From the NCBI GenBank assembly GCA_023313575.1, contig JAJTTP010000002.1, positions 1,922,001 to 1,986,000 of the forward strand: 64,000 nt of DNA, read 5' to 3'. Every line of letters starts with the position of its first letter. The stretch's first letter is position 1. Shown piece after piece: positions 10,200 to 23,269 of this stretch. The notes beneath the pieces were generated by a model, which saw only the letters and a program-made list of their open reading frames with translations, was not told the origin of the DNA and did no database searches. Position numbers and translations under genes: made by a program. This stretch comes from Eutypella sp. D-1. Lineage: Eukaryota > Ascomycota > Sordariomycetes > Xylariales > Diatrypaceae.

Positions 10200-13100
10200 A
10201 AACTTATTTTAAATGCTTTTATAAAAATGGAAAAAAAAAAGAATTACAAAAATTAAGCGTTTTTTTAAGAAATATAAAAATTTCGTAAAAAAGGTAAAAA
10301 CTAATTACGGAAACCCGGATAAAGCTTAAACCGTTATATAATAACTTTTAAACTTTAAATAAAAAAAAAACAGCTTATATTTACGCCGCGTAATTTAAGC
10401 AATTTATAATAAAAACTAATTAAAAAGATAATAAATTTTTTATCGATACGTTTTACCGAAAACTTAAAAATACGGTTAAAAATAAGATTATTTTATATAA
10501 TAAATTAAATATTATTAATAAATTTATTATTTTAATAATTAAGATTAATAATAAATAATTTAAATAACGTTAAGAAAAAAAAGGATATTATATATTTAAA
10601 GGATTTAAAAAATATTAAAATAATAAAAATCAGGATTAAAAACTTACCGATATATTTTACGGGACGGTATTAAAACTTATATTATTTAATATAATACGAA
10701 AAAATAAGCGATAAATTAAATATTATAATTATAATAAAATAAGATATTTTAAAAAAGAATATAAAGGATTTAAATAAAATAAAAGCTAAAAACCTGTACC
10801 CGAAAAAAAATAACTTTTTACCGGTAAAAAAACGCTCGGAATAATCCGCCGCATATATTTAAATAATAACATTTATTAATAAAGATTACGAAAAATTAAA
10901 CGATTAATTTAAGCCGTAATAAAACGATAACGTTAATAATAATAAGATAAATATTTCGATAATAATAAAAAAAACGCTTTTACGGAAATTTATTTTATAA
11001 AAGAAAAAAAATAAAATAATTAATTAATTAATTTAAAAAATAATAAAATTATAAATTATAAAAAATGTACGGTATTTACGTTAAACGATTTTAATAACGT
11101 TTTAAAAAATAACGATTTAAAATTTATTTATAATGGTTTCGTAATTAAAATAAATTTATTAATTAAAAAATCCAAACTCGGACGCCGTATTTTTAAAATA
11201 CCCCGTTAATTGCCGAAAATACGAATATTACTGGCATAAGGAACGAAAAATCGGTATTATTAACCGAATTAAATAAATGGTTAAAAAAGGATTCGATTTT
11301 TTATAATAAAAAAAAAACGAAACCGATCGATAATAATATAAAGAAATTATACGTTATACTAATTACGTACCGTATAATTAAAAATGGTTAAAAAAAATGT
11401 TTTGCCCCGGAGGATATTAAATATGCTATTATAACGAATATATATATTAAACGTTAAAAATTATAAAAATCCGGAATAAAATTAAATAATAAAAACACGA
11501 AATCCGATATTAAAAAAATAAGTTATTAAATACCGATTTATACGTTTATAAAAATTTATTAAAAAGGATAACCTTTAATAAAATTAACTTTAAATATTTT
11601 TATAAAAATTTAATAATAAAGGAATAACCGTATGTATAAAAAGAATTTAATAAAGAAAAACTTTATAATAATTTATATAACGCCGTATAAATTTACGGTA
11701 AGGATTTAAAAAGATAAAACCGTTTATACCAGGGTTATAAAACGGTATTATAAAGCTTAAAAACGTAATATAATATTTATAAACCATTTTAAAAGTTTAA
11801 AAACGATACGGATATATTATAATATAAATAAAGGTTAAAAATAACTGGTATACCGTTATAATAAATAACGGAGCCGATAATAATTATATAATTTTAAAAC
11901 TATATAATAAATTATAACTATTATAAAAAAAAATAACACTTTTATAACATAACGGGAGCCGAAAGTTATACTTTTAAATATAACGAAAAAAAAGTATTAC
12001 GGAAAACCGATTAATTTAACGTATATATCGAAAAATAAAAATAAAACGTTATTTTTAATATTATGTTTTTAAAAAGATACGATATAATTTTTAAATAATT
12101 ATAATTATATTAATATAATTTATCGATTAATTAAAAAACTGGTTAAATAATATTTCCTTATTTTTTAAAAACCGATAATAATTTAAAAAAAATATTTTAA
12201 TATTTAACGGATAATAAATACGGATATAAAAACACGATAAAAACCTTACCTAAAAAAATATGATAAATTAAAGAAAAAGGATACGAAAAAAGGATTAAAT
12301 AAATTATCGTATTTATCCGATAACGATTCCGCTTTTTTAATAGCATTTTAAAAAAAGAAAATAAAATAATATTATAAATACGTAACGTATTATTATAATA
12401 TTATTAATACGATAAAATATTTCGTAAAGAATTTAAAAAAAGATTATTAAACCGTAATAAATAAGATTATAAAATTATTTTTATAAAAAAAAAACGCCAC
12501 GATTTTATAAAATTTATAACTTTAATAAAATCGAATTTAAGGAATTATAAAAATATTTTAAAAATAAATTAATAAAAAAATATATTTAACGATTAAAATT
12601 ATTAATAAAATACCTTATTATATTTATATTTAAAAAAAAACGGCAAATTATAATTAATAATCGATTATCGATAATTAAACGAAATCACTGTTAAAAACCG
12701 AATACCGTTATTATTTATTATTAAAATAAAGGACCGTTTATACGGAGTTAAATAATTTATTACCTTAAACCTTAAGGACGGATATTACTATATTAAAATT
12801 AAACCCGGAAATAAATAAAAAATAGTTTTTAAAATAAAATACGGTTTATTTAAATATTTAATTATGCCTTTTGGGTTAATTAACGCATTAACATCGTTTT
12901 AACGCATAATTAATCACGTATTATAAAAATATTTTAATATTTTCGTTATTTATTATTTTAACGATATTTTTATTTATTTAAAATTAAAGGAATAACATAA
13001 AAAATATATACATAAAGTATTATAAATATTATAAAACGTTAACTTATTAATAAAACCTGAAAAAAGTGTATTTTATATATAAGAAATGGAATTTTTCGGA

Positions 13101-15000
13101 TATATTATTACCCCCGAATATATTAAAATAAACTTTAAAAAAATCGTAATTATTAAAGATTAAAAAATGCTTACCAGTATAAAGGAAATACAGGCTTTTT
13201 TCGGTTTAATAAATTATTATCAGAAATTTATATAACGATTTAAATATATTATAACATTTTTTACGGAATTAATAAAAAAAAATAAACGGTTTATATAAAT
13301 TAATAAAATAAATAAACTTTTTAAAAAATTAAAAAATGTTATTATTAACGAATTAATATTTATTATATACGATTTTAAAAAACCCGTTAAGTTAAAAACC
13401 GACGTTTTAAATTACGCCTTTAAAGTATAAATTAAATAACGAGATAAAGAAAGAAAATTACATTTTATTATATTTTATTTTTATAAATTTATTAAAACCG
13501 AATTTAATTATTTAATTTATAATAAAAATTTTCTTATTATCGTTAACGTATTTAAGGAATTTAGATATTACTTTATAAAAAACATATATTAAATTAAAAT
13601 TTATACCGACCATAAAAATATTACATATTTTTCTATTACTTAAACCTTTAACGGAAAACAGTTATAATACGCCAAATATTTTATAAAATTCGATTATATT
13701 ATTATTTATAAAAAAGGATTAAAAAACGGATAAGCAAATATTATCAACAAATAACCTATTATAAAAGAAAAATATATATTAATTAAACATGCGGTATTCC
13801 GATAAACGTTAAAAAAACATTTAAAATAATTTATATAAATAAATTAAATAATATAATAACGAATTATTAATAAAGAAATAAACAGAAAAATTATAAATAT
13901 TATAAAAACTGTAAAAACAGTTAGTATAGAAAATTTATAAACATTTTTTATACGGATATTTAAAAAATTATAAATTTTTTAAACGATTATAACGGACTTA
14001 TATATTCGATAAAATAAAATTAATAATATAATAAATATAATAACGATATAATATATATAAAAAAATTAAAATAAAACGATATAAACTTTACGGAAAATTA
14101 TAACCATTATTAATTAATAAATAACCATAAAAATCTATTATATTCGACTTTATTACTAAATTACCGATATTAAAAAATTTAATAATATATAACGGTTATA
14201 ATAATATATTCGTAATCGTTAACCGATTTATAAAATCTTTTTACTTTATTTTATATAACGAAAATACCGACGTAAAATAAATAGCATATATTTTTTTACG
14301 ACATATTATAATAATACACGGCCTTATATTCGAAATTATTTCCGATAAAGGAATAACATTTATATCGAAATTTTAATAAAGTTTTATAATAAAATTAAAA
14401 TTAAACCCTAAATTTACGACAGTTTTTAAACTTTAAATAAACGGATAAATAAAACGAATTAATTAAATATTAAAAACTTATTTTCGATAATATATTAATT
14501 ATAAGCAAAATAATTAAGTTAAATAATTATTTATCATATAATTAACTTATAACATAGCCTATTATAAAAGTATATAAATAACATTTATTAACGTTAATTT
14601 CGGATTTATTTTAAACGTTTATCGAAACGTTTATAAAAAAGGACCGGATAATATTAAAGCCATATTAATATTAAAACGATTTAAATAATTATATAAAAAA
14701 ATAAAAGAAAAACTCGAATTTATACGTTAATAAATAAGTAAATATTATAATTAAAAAAGGTTAAAAAAATTAACTTTTTCGGAAAAAAATATAGTTTATT
14801 TAGCCATAAAGAATATTATAATAAAACGACTTAGTAAAAAACTCGATTATAAATATATCGGATTATACCTAATTATTAAAAAAATATTAAAAAATAATTA
14901 CGAATTAGATTTATTATTAAAAATTAAAATTTATTTAATTTTTTATATTTCCTTATTTAAGGACGTAACGAATATAAACGTTATAAAAATAAAACGAAAT
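10200..15000 (+). pseudogene. gag-pol relic (zinc knuckle, RT, RNase H, integrase)
   Basis: All frames are riddled with stops, mostly TAA and TAG from CAA and CAG after RIP. Readable relics on the plus strand are as follows. At 10721-10762 the pattern Y-Y-N-Y-N-K-x-x-Y-F-K-K-E-Y is a CCHC knuckle with every Cys and His changed to Tyr. At 12861-12899 the frame gives IMPFGLINALTSF, the RT block, and near 12943-12980 a corrupted YxDD block (YYFNDIFIY) is followed by FGYIITPE and IKEIQAFFGLINYYQKFI. RNase H relics lie near 13380-13630. Integrase is seen at 14144-14250 (ITKLPILKN, VIVNRFIKSF) and 14345-14375 (DKGITFISKF). A possible chromodomain-like tail lies near 14830-14960. The order RT, RNase H, integrase identifies Ty3/Gypsy rather than Copia. 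Confidence 0.82.
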
Positions 15001-15834
15001 AACGTCGAAATAAAAGTAAATAAATATAAAGTAAAGAAAATTTTAAACGTATAAATAAAAAATGGATAAATAAAATATAAAATTAAATAAAAAGGATATA
15101 ATAACTCCGAAAATATATAAAAACTTATTAATTATTTAATAAACGTTTAACGCTTTTTAAAAAATTTTTATTAACGCCGACGGAAACGTTAATAAAAATA
15201 ATATCTTAATTAAAATTATTTAATATATTTATCTTAAATTAATTAAATTCCGAAATAACCTTAAAATTTACCGACGTTTTAATAAACTTTATAAGATGCG
15301 CATTTTCCGCCCGACGCTTTTTTTCCTTTAATTTTTTTAACTCCTTTAAATTGTTAATATTATAAAATACTGCCTTTATTATTTTTTTATATTATATTTT
15401 TTTCTATTTCTAAATATGTTAAATATACGTTTTTATACGTTTTTTAACTTTTATAACTTTTTTAAGTTCCGTTTTTAATTTACGATATTAAAAAGATATT
15501 TTAAAAAGCTGTTTAGTAATAAAGTTAAAACCGTTATACCGAGGCTGGTTTTTTTAAATGTAAAAAAAATAATAAAAAAAATCCGATTCCGAAACTTTAT
15601 ATTTAAAATAATAACGTTTATAATAAAAATAAAAAGTTATATCGGAAAAATTAACGGATAACACGGTAATTAAAAAAGAATTACGTTATATTATTTTTAT
15701 AAAAGGTTTAATATGTTTAAATATATAATTAAATATAATAAAAAAAGGAAATAAAAAAAAAGGAAAAACTTATTAAAAAACGTAAAAAAAACGGAATAAG
15801 TTTTAAAGATAAAACTTTAAAAAAAGAAAAATTA

Positions 15835-16266
15835 TGTTATAACCGGTCGGGCCATTAGGTTTAATAAGGTTAACATAGTAAGAAAAAATCCTTAACTTAA
15901 GTTTTGGAAAAAAAAAATAGCTATATTAAAATAAGCCATATACGTTATACGACCAGGAAGGATCGGTTAAATCGGTAATAATTTTAATAACGTTAAATCG
16001 TTATATTCGGATATAATCTTAACGATTTAATAATAACTATATATTTTAATGTTAAAAATAAAAGATATAAATAATATATAATTACGCTTATTATTTTTTT
16101 TTAAAATAATTTTTAAGCTTATTAATTTATAATATAACTTGGTTATTTAAAGCACCTTTTTTTTTGCTATTACTAGACGTAACTATTTATTACTTAAAAC
16201 CTTAACACTTTTGCTAACATAAACCCCTCGACTGGATTAATAGTTAGGAATAGACCAGCCGTCACA
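15835..16266 (+). repeat. LTR copy B, 3' LTR of the Gypsy element (432 bp)
   Basis: It starts TGTTATAACCGG and ends GCCGTCACA, so it keeps the TG...CA termini of an LTR. It is less mutated than its surroundings. The left part matches copy D (inverted, same 432 bp length) better than copy A. Confidence 0.8.
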
Positions 16267-16618
16267 GTTTAAATACGGTTTTATAATATTTTTAAACCGT
16301 TAAAATAATTATAAGTTAATAAAGCTTTATATTATTTTATTAATTATTTTACGAATAAAGCTTTTTTCCTTGGGTTATTTTTCGAATATAATTATTATAT
16401 AATAATAACTTTTACGGCGGTTAAGTATCAAATAATAAAAAATAATTATTATAATTTTTAAATTTAAAGATTTTATTATAAATTATAATATCATTATATT
16501 AATTTAATATTTATATATTATTATTTTTTTAATATTACCGTTAACCTTTTTTAATTTTATTATTAACGTATAAACGTATTAAAATTATAAATCTAATTAT
16601 AAAACCGTATAAGATATA
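16267..16618. other. AT-rich spacer between LTR copies B and C
   Basis: These are 352 bp of RIP-mutated sequence. I could not assign it to a domain. It may be part of the outer element. Confidence 0.4.
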
Positions 16619-17043
16619 TATAACGGCCGGTTTATTCCTAACTTATAATTTAAATAAAGGTTTATATTAATAAAAGTATTAAAGAATTTAAGCAATAAAT
16701 AATTATATTTAATAATAATAATAATAACGTTTTAAATAATTAGATTATATTATAAATTAATAAGCTTAAAAATTATTTAAAAAAAAGGTAATAAATATAA
16801 TTATATATTATTTATATCTTTTATTTTTAATACCGGAATATAATATTAAATATTAAATCGTTAAAATAGTTAAGCTATTTAAGTTATTTAAGATCACTGG
16901 GATAGCTAGGCTATTTAGGTTATCCTTTTTATTACGTGACCTAAGTATGGCTTATTTTATTATAACTATCTTTTTTTATGCTATAGTTAAAGATTGTTTA
17001 TGCTAATCTTATTTAAGCATAATAACTTAACCAGGTTATAATA
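16619..17043 (-). repeat. LTR copy C, inverted
   Basis: It reads as an LTR on the minus strand. Its best match is copy E on the plus strand, including the shared long stretch around CCGGTATTAAAAATAAAAG and the run of CTATTTAAG-like units. C and E thus form an inverted pair 4.4 kb apart. Confidence 0.78.
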
Positions 17044-19096
17044 ATATATTATTTAATAATTATATTATTTATAAAAACGTTTACGTTATTATAAATTTAT
17101 TTTCGTAAATAATTAAAAGTTTTATTAATATATATAAAAAAACGTTACCGATTTAAATTTAATATTAATTATAATGTTTTTTTAATTTAATCGGTAATAT
17201 ATTCGATAATAATTAATATTACCGTTTTATTAAATAAAATATAATCGATTATTTATTAAATTAATAATATAAATAATTAAATAAATTTAAAATTTAATAA
17301 TATTAAGTTTAATTTTTTTATTAATTAATAAATCAGGTATTTAATAATAATTTTTAAATATTAAAATTCCCGTAACACGTTACGTAATATTATATTACTA
17401 ATAATATAATTTTAATTATAATAAATTCTTTTTATTATAATTAATAAATTTTATAACTTTTTATAATAACCGGGTTTTTAAAAAAGTTTTTATAACATAT
17501 AACAAATTACTAAGTATTTTTTTTATTAAATTATTCGATATAATTTATTGTAATAAGTTATAAAAAGATTTTTTAATTTTCTTTTATATATTAACCAGTA
17601 AAAACGTACCGGTTTATAAATATTTAAAAATTATTTATAAATTTACCCGGTTTAATTTTATTATATTAATAACGGGCCGGTTTTATACCATGTTAATAAC
17701 TGCCAGGTTTTATTAAAACTTTTAAAGTTTTTCGGTTCCGGATATATTTTATCGGTTATCGGAATCGGTAATAAATATCGTAAGTTTATTATAAGATTTA
17801 AAATGAAGATCGGGATTAAAATCGTTAAACGGGCGCGATAAATAATTTATTAAAATATTAATTTTACCGGCCCGATAAATTATTTAAATATTATAATATT
17901 TAATAATATTTAAAAACCGTAAAACTTTTATTAATTAATTTATTTTAATATTAAACGTTTTTAATAATTTATAATTTATTATTACCGTAACTTTACCGTT
18001 TTTAATTTAATAACGTTAATATAATAATAAAAAGTTTTTTTTGTACGTAAAGTATTATAATTATATATTTCTTATTTTCTTTAAAAAAATAAATAATAAA
18101 ATAAAAATAAGTTTTAATATTATTATTATATAAATACGGTTATAATAACGTTATTTTAATAAAGTTTTAATTAACGTCCGATTTTACGATATTAAATAAT
18201 TTTTAATCGAATTTTTTTAATACCGGGGTATTAATAAATTAATAGTAAATTATTTATTATATTTATTTTATTTTATGTAATAACGTAATAATTTTATTAT
18301 TTTTAAATAATTATTTATTAAATAACGTAAATAATTAACGGCGTTAATAAATGCTTTTATTTCTGTAATAATTATTAATATTAACCGGTTATAAATAACG
18401 GTTATTTTAATTAAATTAATTTTAATATTATTTTTAAATATAATAAAATTTAAAAATATTTTTTTATAAAAAGTTTTATTTTAAAAACGTTAATAATTAT
18501 TTTATAAATAAAAAAACATTTTATTATTATTATAATACGTTTATAAGAACAAGGTTTTATATCGTTTTAAATTACGATATTATTTAATAATCTTATAACG
18601 TATTTACGTAACGGTTTTAAAATCTTTTTATAAAAAATTAAAATGTTACCGGGGTATTATAAAGTTTAAAAGTATTATTATTTATTCGAATATATTAAAT
18701 AAGGTTATAAATACCGTTTTTTATTTATTAAGTTTATAAATTTCGATATATTAAAATTTATTTTTTAAATTTATAAAAATATATTATTTATAACCCGTAA
18801 CTTATTAAATTTTATTTACGGCGTTAAGTAATAAATAAGTATTTTTTATAATGTTTTTATTTAACTTTTTATAATTGTAATAAAACTGTTAAAATCTTTT
18901 TATTTCTTTTAACGGTTTAATAATTATTTTTAAAACTTTTTTAAACGTTAATAACGTCGGGGACTTTTAAAGCCCCGTATTTAATTAAAAATAAATTTTA
19001 AATAAAGTTTTATAAATTTTTATAAGGTTTATATTTAATTAAAGTTATAATAATATAACAGTAATTTAATCAGTTTATAATTGTTTATATCGATAT
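17044..19096. other. RIP-degraded sequence between LTR copies C and D
   Basis: This is dense A/T sequence with stops in every frame. It is probably the internal part of a second element. I tried the minus strand and could not identify a domain with confidence. Confidence 0.4.
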
Positions 19097-19528
19097 TATA
19101 ACGGCTGGTCTATTCCTAACTATTAGTCCAGTTAAAGGGTTTATGTTAGCAAAAGTGTTAAAGGTTTTAAATAATAAATAATCACGTTTAGTAATAGTAA
19201 AAAAAAAGATGTTTTAAGTAATTAAGTTATATTATAAACTGGGGAATTTAAAAATTATTTAAAAAAAAGGTAATAAACGTAATTATATATTATTTATATC
19301 CTTTATTCTTAATATTAAAATATATGGTTATTATTAAATCGTTAAAATCGTATCCGAATATAGCGATTTAATATCGTTAAAATCATTACCGATTTAACCG
19401 ATCCTTCCTGGTTATATAGCGCATATGGCTTACTTTAATGTGGCTATCTCTTTTTCCAGAACTTAAGTCAGGGATCTTTTTTTACTGTGTTAACCCCATT
19501 AGGCCTAATGGCCCGACCGGTTATAACA
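19097..19528 (-). repeat. LTR copy D, inverted (432 bp), least mutated
   Basis: On the minus strand it starts TGTTATAACCGGTCGGGCC and ends CCAGCCGTTATA. It is identical in length to copy B and shares its left third. It keeps many CA and CT dinucleotides (for example around 19430-19520) that are missing elsewhere in the block, so it has suffered less RIP. Confidence 0.8.
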
Positions 19529-21449
19529 GATATAATATTTTATTAATTTAAATATTTTTAAAAAGGTTTTAACTTAAATTTTTAAATATGCTGTTATTTT
19601 TAAATTATTAATAAGTATAAGTTTTTCTTATTTAATTATACGTTTTTTTAAACTTTAATAAAGGCTTTTTTTATTTAAGTAGTTTTTAATCGAAAAACCG
19701 GTTAATTATTAAAATTATAAAAAAATACGTATTCTTTTTATTAAAAATTACGTATTTAATATTAAATTTGTAAAAAATATGTTTTTAAAGTTAAATCGTT
19801 AAAAAAGGTATTATTAAAAATAATTTTTATTATTACGTTAAATGGTTTTATTAAGTTATTATTTATATTAATTTTAAGATTTATAATAATTATAACATTT
19901 TTTTAAATTCGGGGCCCGTTATTATTAATACTTGTTATTATTAACAGTTTTTTTAATATATATTACGGTTATAATTTTATTAAGGTTTTATTTATATAAT
20001 AAAAAATGCAGTTATAATTAAAAAAAACCGTTATTTTGTTTTATTATAAGTTTTTATAATAAATAAGTTATAATTATTACCGTAACTCTTTCGAATAAGT
20101 TTATTATAATACGGCGATAGTTTTTTATTAACGTTTACGTTAATTAAATAAATACGGCTTTTTTAATTAATATTTTTTTATTATTAAATTAAGTTATGTA
20201 TTTTTTATATATAGCCGTTATATAATTAAAATTATTATTTATTTTTATTTCTTTCCCGGGTTATATTAATTTCTTTTATTATCGGTAATAAAATAAATTT
20301 TATACATAATTTTATTACTTTTTCTTTTTTTAACGTATTTAATAATATTTTTAATAAATTTAATAACTTTATTATTAACGTTATAATAAAATGTTTTTTT
20401 AAATATAATTTTTTAACTTATTAATTTACGGTTATTATAAAAGAATTATGTTTTTTATTATAATTTAAATATTTATTTTTTAATCGGTTAACCGCGTAAT
20501 TATTTTCCCGATTTTATATATAATTAACGGTTTAATTATCGGTTTTAAAATTAAAAATTATAATTTTATATTTAGTTAAAAGGATTACTAACGTTATAAG
20601 TAATTATATTAATTATGTTATATTTAATAACGTCGTTATCGTTTTAATTACTTTTAAATTATAAAATAACATATTTATACCGTATAATTAAATCGTAATT
20701 TTTAAAATTTTATAAATTCTTTATTTAATAATTTAATATTTAGTTATTAAAATATACGGTATAACTTTATTAATAAAATAAATTATTATTTACGTATTTA
20801 TTCGATTATAAAGCGTTAATTAAATATTAAATAAATAAGTTTATAATAAATGGATTAAAATTTATTTATCGTAATAAGTATTACGATTAATAAACGGTAT
20901 TTATTAAAACGTTTTTTATATATATTTTAAAAAGGTAAAATCGTAATAAAAGTTATAATAACGTTTTTTAAAACATAATATTTATTAAGTATTTAAATAA
21001 CGGTTTTAAAAAATTTAAATTATAAAATTTTAAAACGTATAATATAATTTTTAACGTTACGGAAATTACTATTTATTAATAACGTTATTTTATTAAGTTG
21101 TAAATAATACGATATTATAACATTAATTAAACGATTTTAAAAAAATTTAAATTTAAAAAATACGGTTTTATTTATTTAAATTAAATTAAAATAAGTTAAT
21201 AACTATATTTTATTTATAAGCTTAATATTATTAAACCCTTCAGTTTATTTTTTTTAATATCGTAAAAAGTTAAATAGTTTTAACGTAATAATTTAATTTA
21301 TTATTTACTTTATTAATAACCGCCGGATAATATAAATTAATTATACCGTTTAAAAAATATTTAACGTTATTATTAATATTATATAATAATTTATTAAAAA
21401 CCGGTAAAAGTATTTTTTAATCGGTATTATTATATTACCGTTAATAACG
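19529..21449. other. RIP-degraded sequence between LTR copies D and E
   Basis: There is no open frame. Reading the minus strand gives stretches that could be retroelement polyprotein (for example near 20380-20560), but no motif is clear enough to name. Confidence 0.4.
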
Positions 21450-21910
21450 TATTATAACCTGGCTAGGTTATTAGGCTTAAATAGGATTAGCATAAACAAT
21501 CCTTAACTATCGCATTAAAAAGGACAGCTATAATAAAATAAGCTATACTTAGGTCATGTAATAAAAAGGATAGCCTAAATAGCCCAGCTATCCCAGTAAT
21601 TTTAAATAACTTAAATAGCTTAAATATTTTAATAATCTTAAATAGCTTAAATAGCTTAACTATTTTAACGATTTAATATTTAATATTATATTCCGGTATT
21701 AAAAATAAAAGATATAAATAATATATAATTATATTTATTACCTTTTTTTTAAATAATTTTTAAGCTTATTAATTTATAATATAATTTAATTATTTAAAAC
21801 GTTTTTATTATTATTATTAAATATAATTATTTATTACTTAAATCCTTTAATATTTTTATTAATATAAACCTTTATTTAAATTATAAGTTAAAAATAAACC
21901 GGCCGTTATA
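21450..21910 (+). repeat. LTR copy E
   Basis: It starts TATTATAACCTGG (a RIP form of TGTTATAACC) and ends GGCCGTTATA. It is 461 bp long owing to extra repeats of AAATAGCTTAAATA-type units. It is the inverted partner of copy C. Confidence 0.78.
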
Positions 21911-22167
21911 TAACGTTATTACCGGTACCGGCGCCGGCGTTATTAACGGTTATATTTCGGGTTAATTCTTATTATTTAAAATTTTTAAATTTTTATTAAC
22001 GTTAATTATTAATATATTTAATTATATAATATTATCGGTAACGATTTTTATTAAAGCGTTAACGCGATTATTAATAATTTTAATTATATTATTTTAAATA
22101 TTTATAAAAGTTTTTTAAATTTTTAATTTAATTTTTAAAGCTGTTATTTTTTATAATATTATAATAT

Positions 22168-22455
22168 TATAATTAAATAAATAATTATTTTAAATATTAA
22201 TATATATTTATAAAAATAGTTATTTATATTTATTAATAAGATTTTAAAATATCGAATAATTATATTATTATAATAAATATTAAATATTTATAACAATTTT
22301 TAATATATTAAGGTTTAAAATAAGTTTATTTAATACGGTACCGTTACGTTATTTATATAATATTATAATAGTTTTATTAATTTTATTAAAAACGGTATAA
22401 AGCGGTAAAGCTTTTTAATATTAATAAAGTAATTATTTTTTTATAAGGTATTATA
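22168..22455 (+). repeat. right copy of the outer direct repeat
   Basis: It matches 8930-9217 at a constant offset of 13,238 bp. Mutations differ between the copies at many C/T and G/A sites, as expected after independent RIP. Confidence 0.7.
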
Positions 22456-23269
22456 GCTATAAGCGTCTGGTAATACAACTAAGGCCGGTAAGCCTTTTAT
22501 AATGGCTAGTGCCAGCTGGCTACCGGTTAGCAACCGGTCGCCCTGTTAGCCCCTGAGCTTAAGGGCTATTCCTTTATAAGCTTATATTATAAAATTTAAA
22601 AACAAATTATAAAAAACTTTAAAAATAATAAAGTTTTACTTAACCGGTTAAAATAATGTTTATTTAAATCCCGGTAAAAATATATAAACTAATTCGAATT
22701 CGAAATAATTTATTTTTTAATTTTATTAATAATATAAAGTTAAAGCCTTGCGTAACGGTATATGTTTCCCCTCTTCTTAGCACAAGTTATGTCGTATCTT
22801 ATATCTGTATGTTAGTGCTCGGGAGGCTTCAGTTACTTGCGTAACGTACGTTCTTACTTCCCCTCTCCTTGGCATTCTCGCACTGAATATCATCAAAGTT
22901 GGATTCTTACAATTGGTGATACGTACGAATCCAGGTTTATATGTTGCTATTTCAATAGGGAATTGGAGATGGTGATAATCAGGATGCAGTTACGGGAACT
23001 TATGGGTTGTAAAAGATTATAGCCCCGGCACTAGAGATATTCTGTAATTGGTAATATTTATAGCATATCTCCAAGCCAACGTTGGTGACTATGATTTAAG
23101 GCATGCGTCATTCTAAGAGTTGAGAGCCATTCTGATGGAGCTAAACTAAAACGAGTGTTTTCTAACTAGGAGGCTGCAGGTGACCTTAACGTACATGGAC
23201 GAGATTATTGTGTTGCTGGCGGCGCCTAGGTGCACAAATTTGATGAATGTGTCATCCTAGTCCATTGAC
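22456..23269. other. edge of the AT-rich block and 3' flank of the flavoprotein gene
   Basis: Composition is mixed. About 22456-22565 is close to normal and rich in GCC and CCGG words, then AT-rich sequence returns until about 22745, then ordinary sequence follows. The near-normal patch may be a surviving element end. A 61-residue frame at 22837-23022 has no recognisable content. Confidence 0.5.

Larger units (their letters stand above)
9430..16266 (+). mobile_element. RIP-inactivated Ty3/Gypsy LTR retrotransposon, 6.8 kb
   Basis: Two LTR copies in the same orientation (A and B) flank about 6 kb in which gag and pol relics can be read on the plus strand in the Gypsy order: knuckle, reverse transcriptase, RNase H, integrase. 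A purine-rich tract of A and G at about 15810-15831 precedes copy B, as a polypurine tract should. Target-site duplication is not clean (GTTAAA before, GTTTAA after). Copy B resembles copy D more than copy A in its left part, so A and B may not be original partners. Confidence 0.8.
8830..22745. other. AT-rich RIP-degraded block of nested retrotransposons
   Basis: Base composition changes sharply at both edges to an extreme A/T sequence without open frames. Remaining cytosines sit almost only in CG or CCG contexts while CA and CT are nearly absent. This is the footprint of repeat-induced point mutation, which attacks CpA first, and the opposite of methyl-CpG decay. Inside are five LTR copies, one recognisable Ty3/Gypsy body and flanking direct repeats, listed separately. 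No functional gene is expected here; such blocks are normally H3K9-methylated heterochromatin. Confidence 0.92.

Noticed and set aside
8830..22745. Centromere or mitochondrial insertion as the explanation of the AT-rich block
   Set aside because: Readable Gypsy domains, LTRs and the RIP dinucleotide pattern explain it without either.
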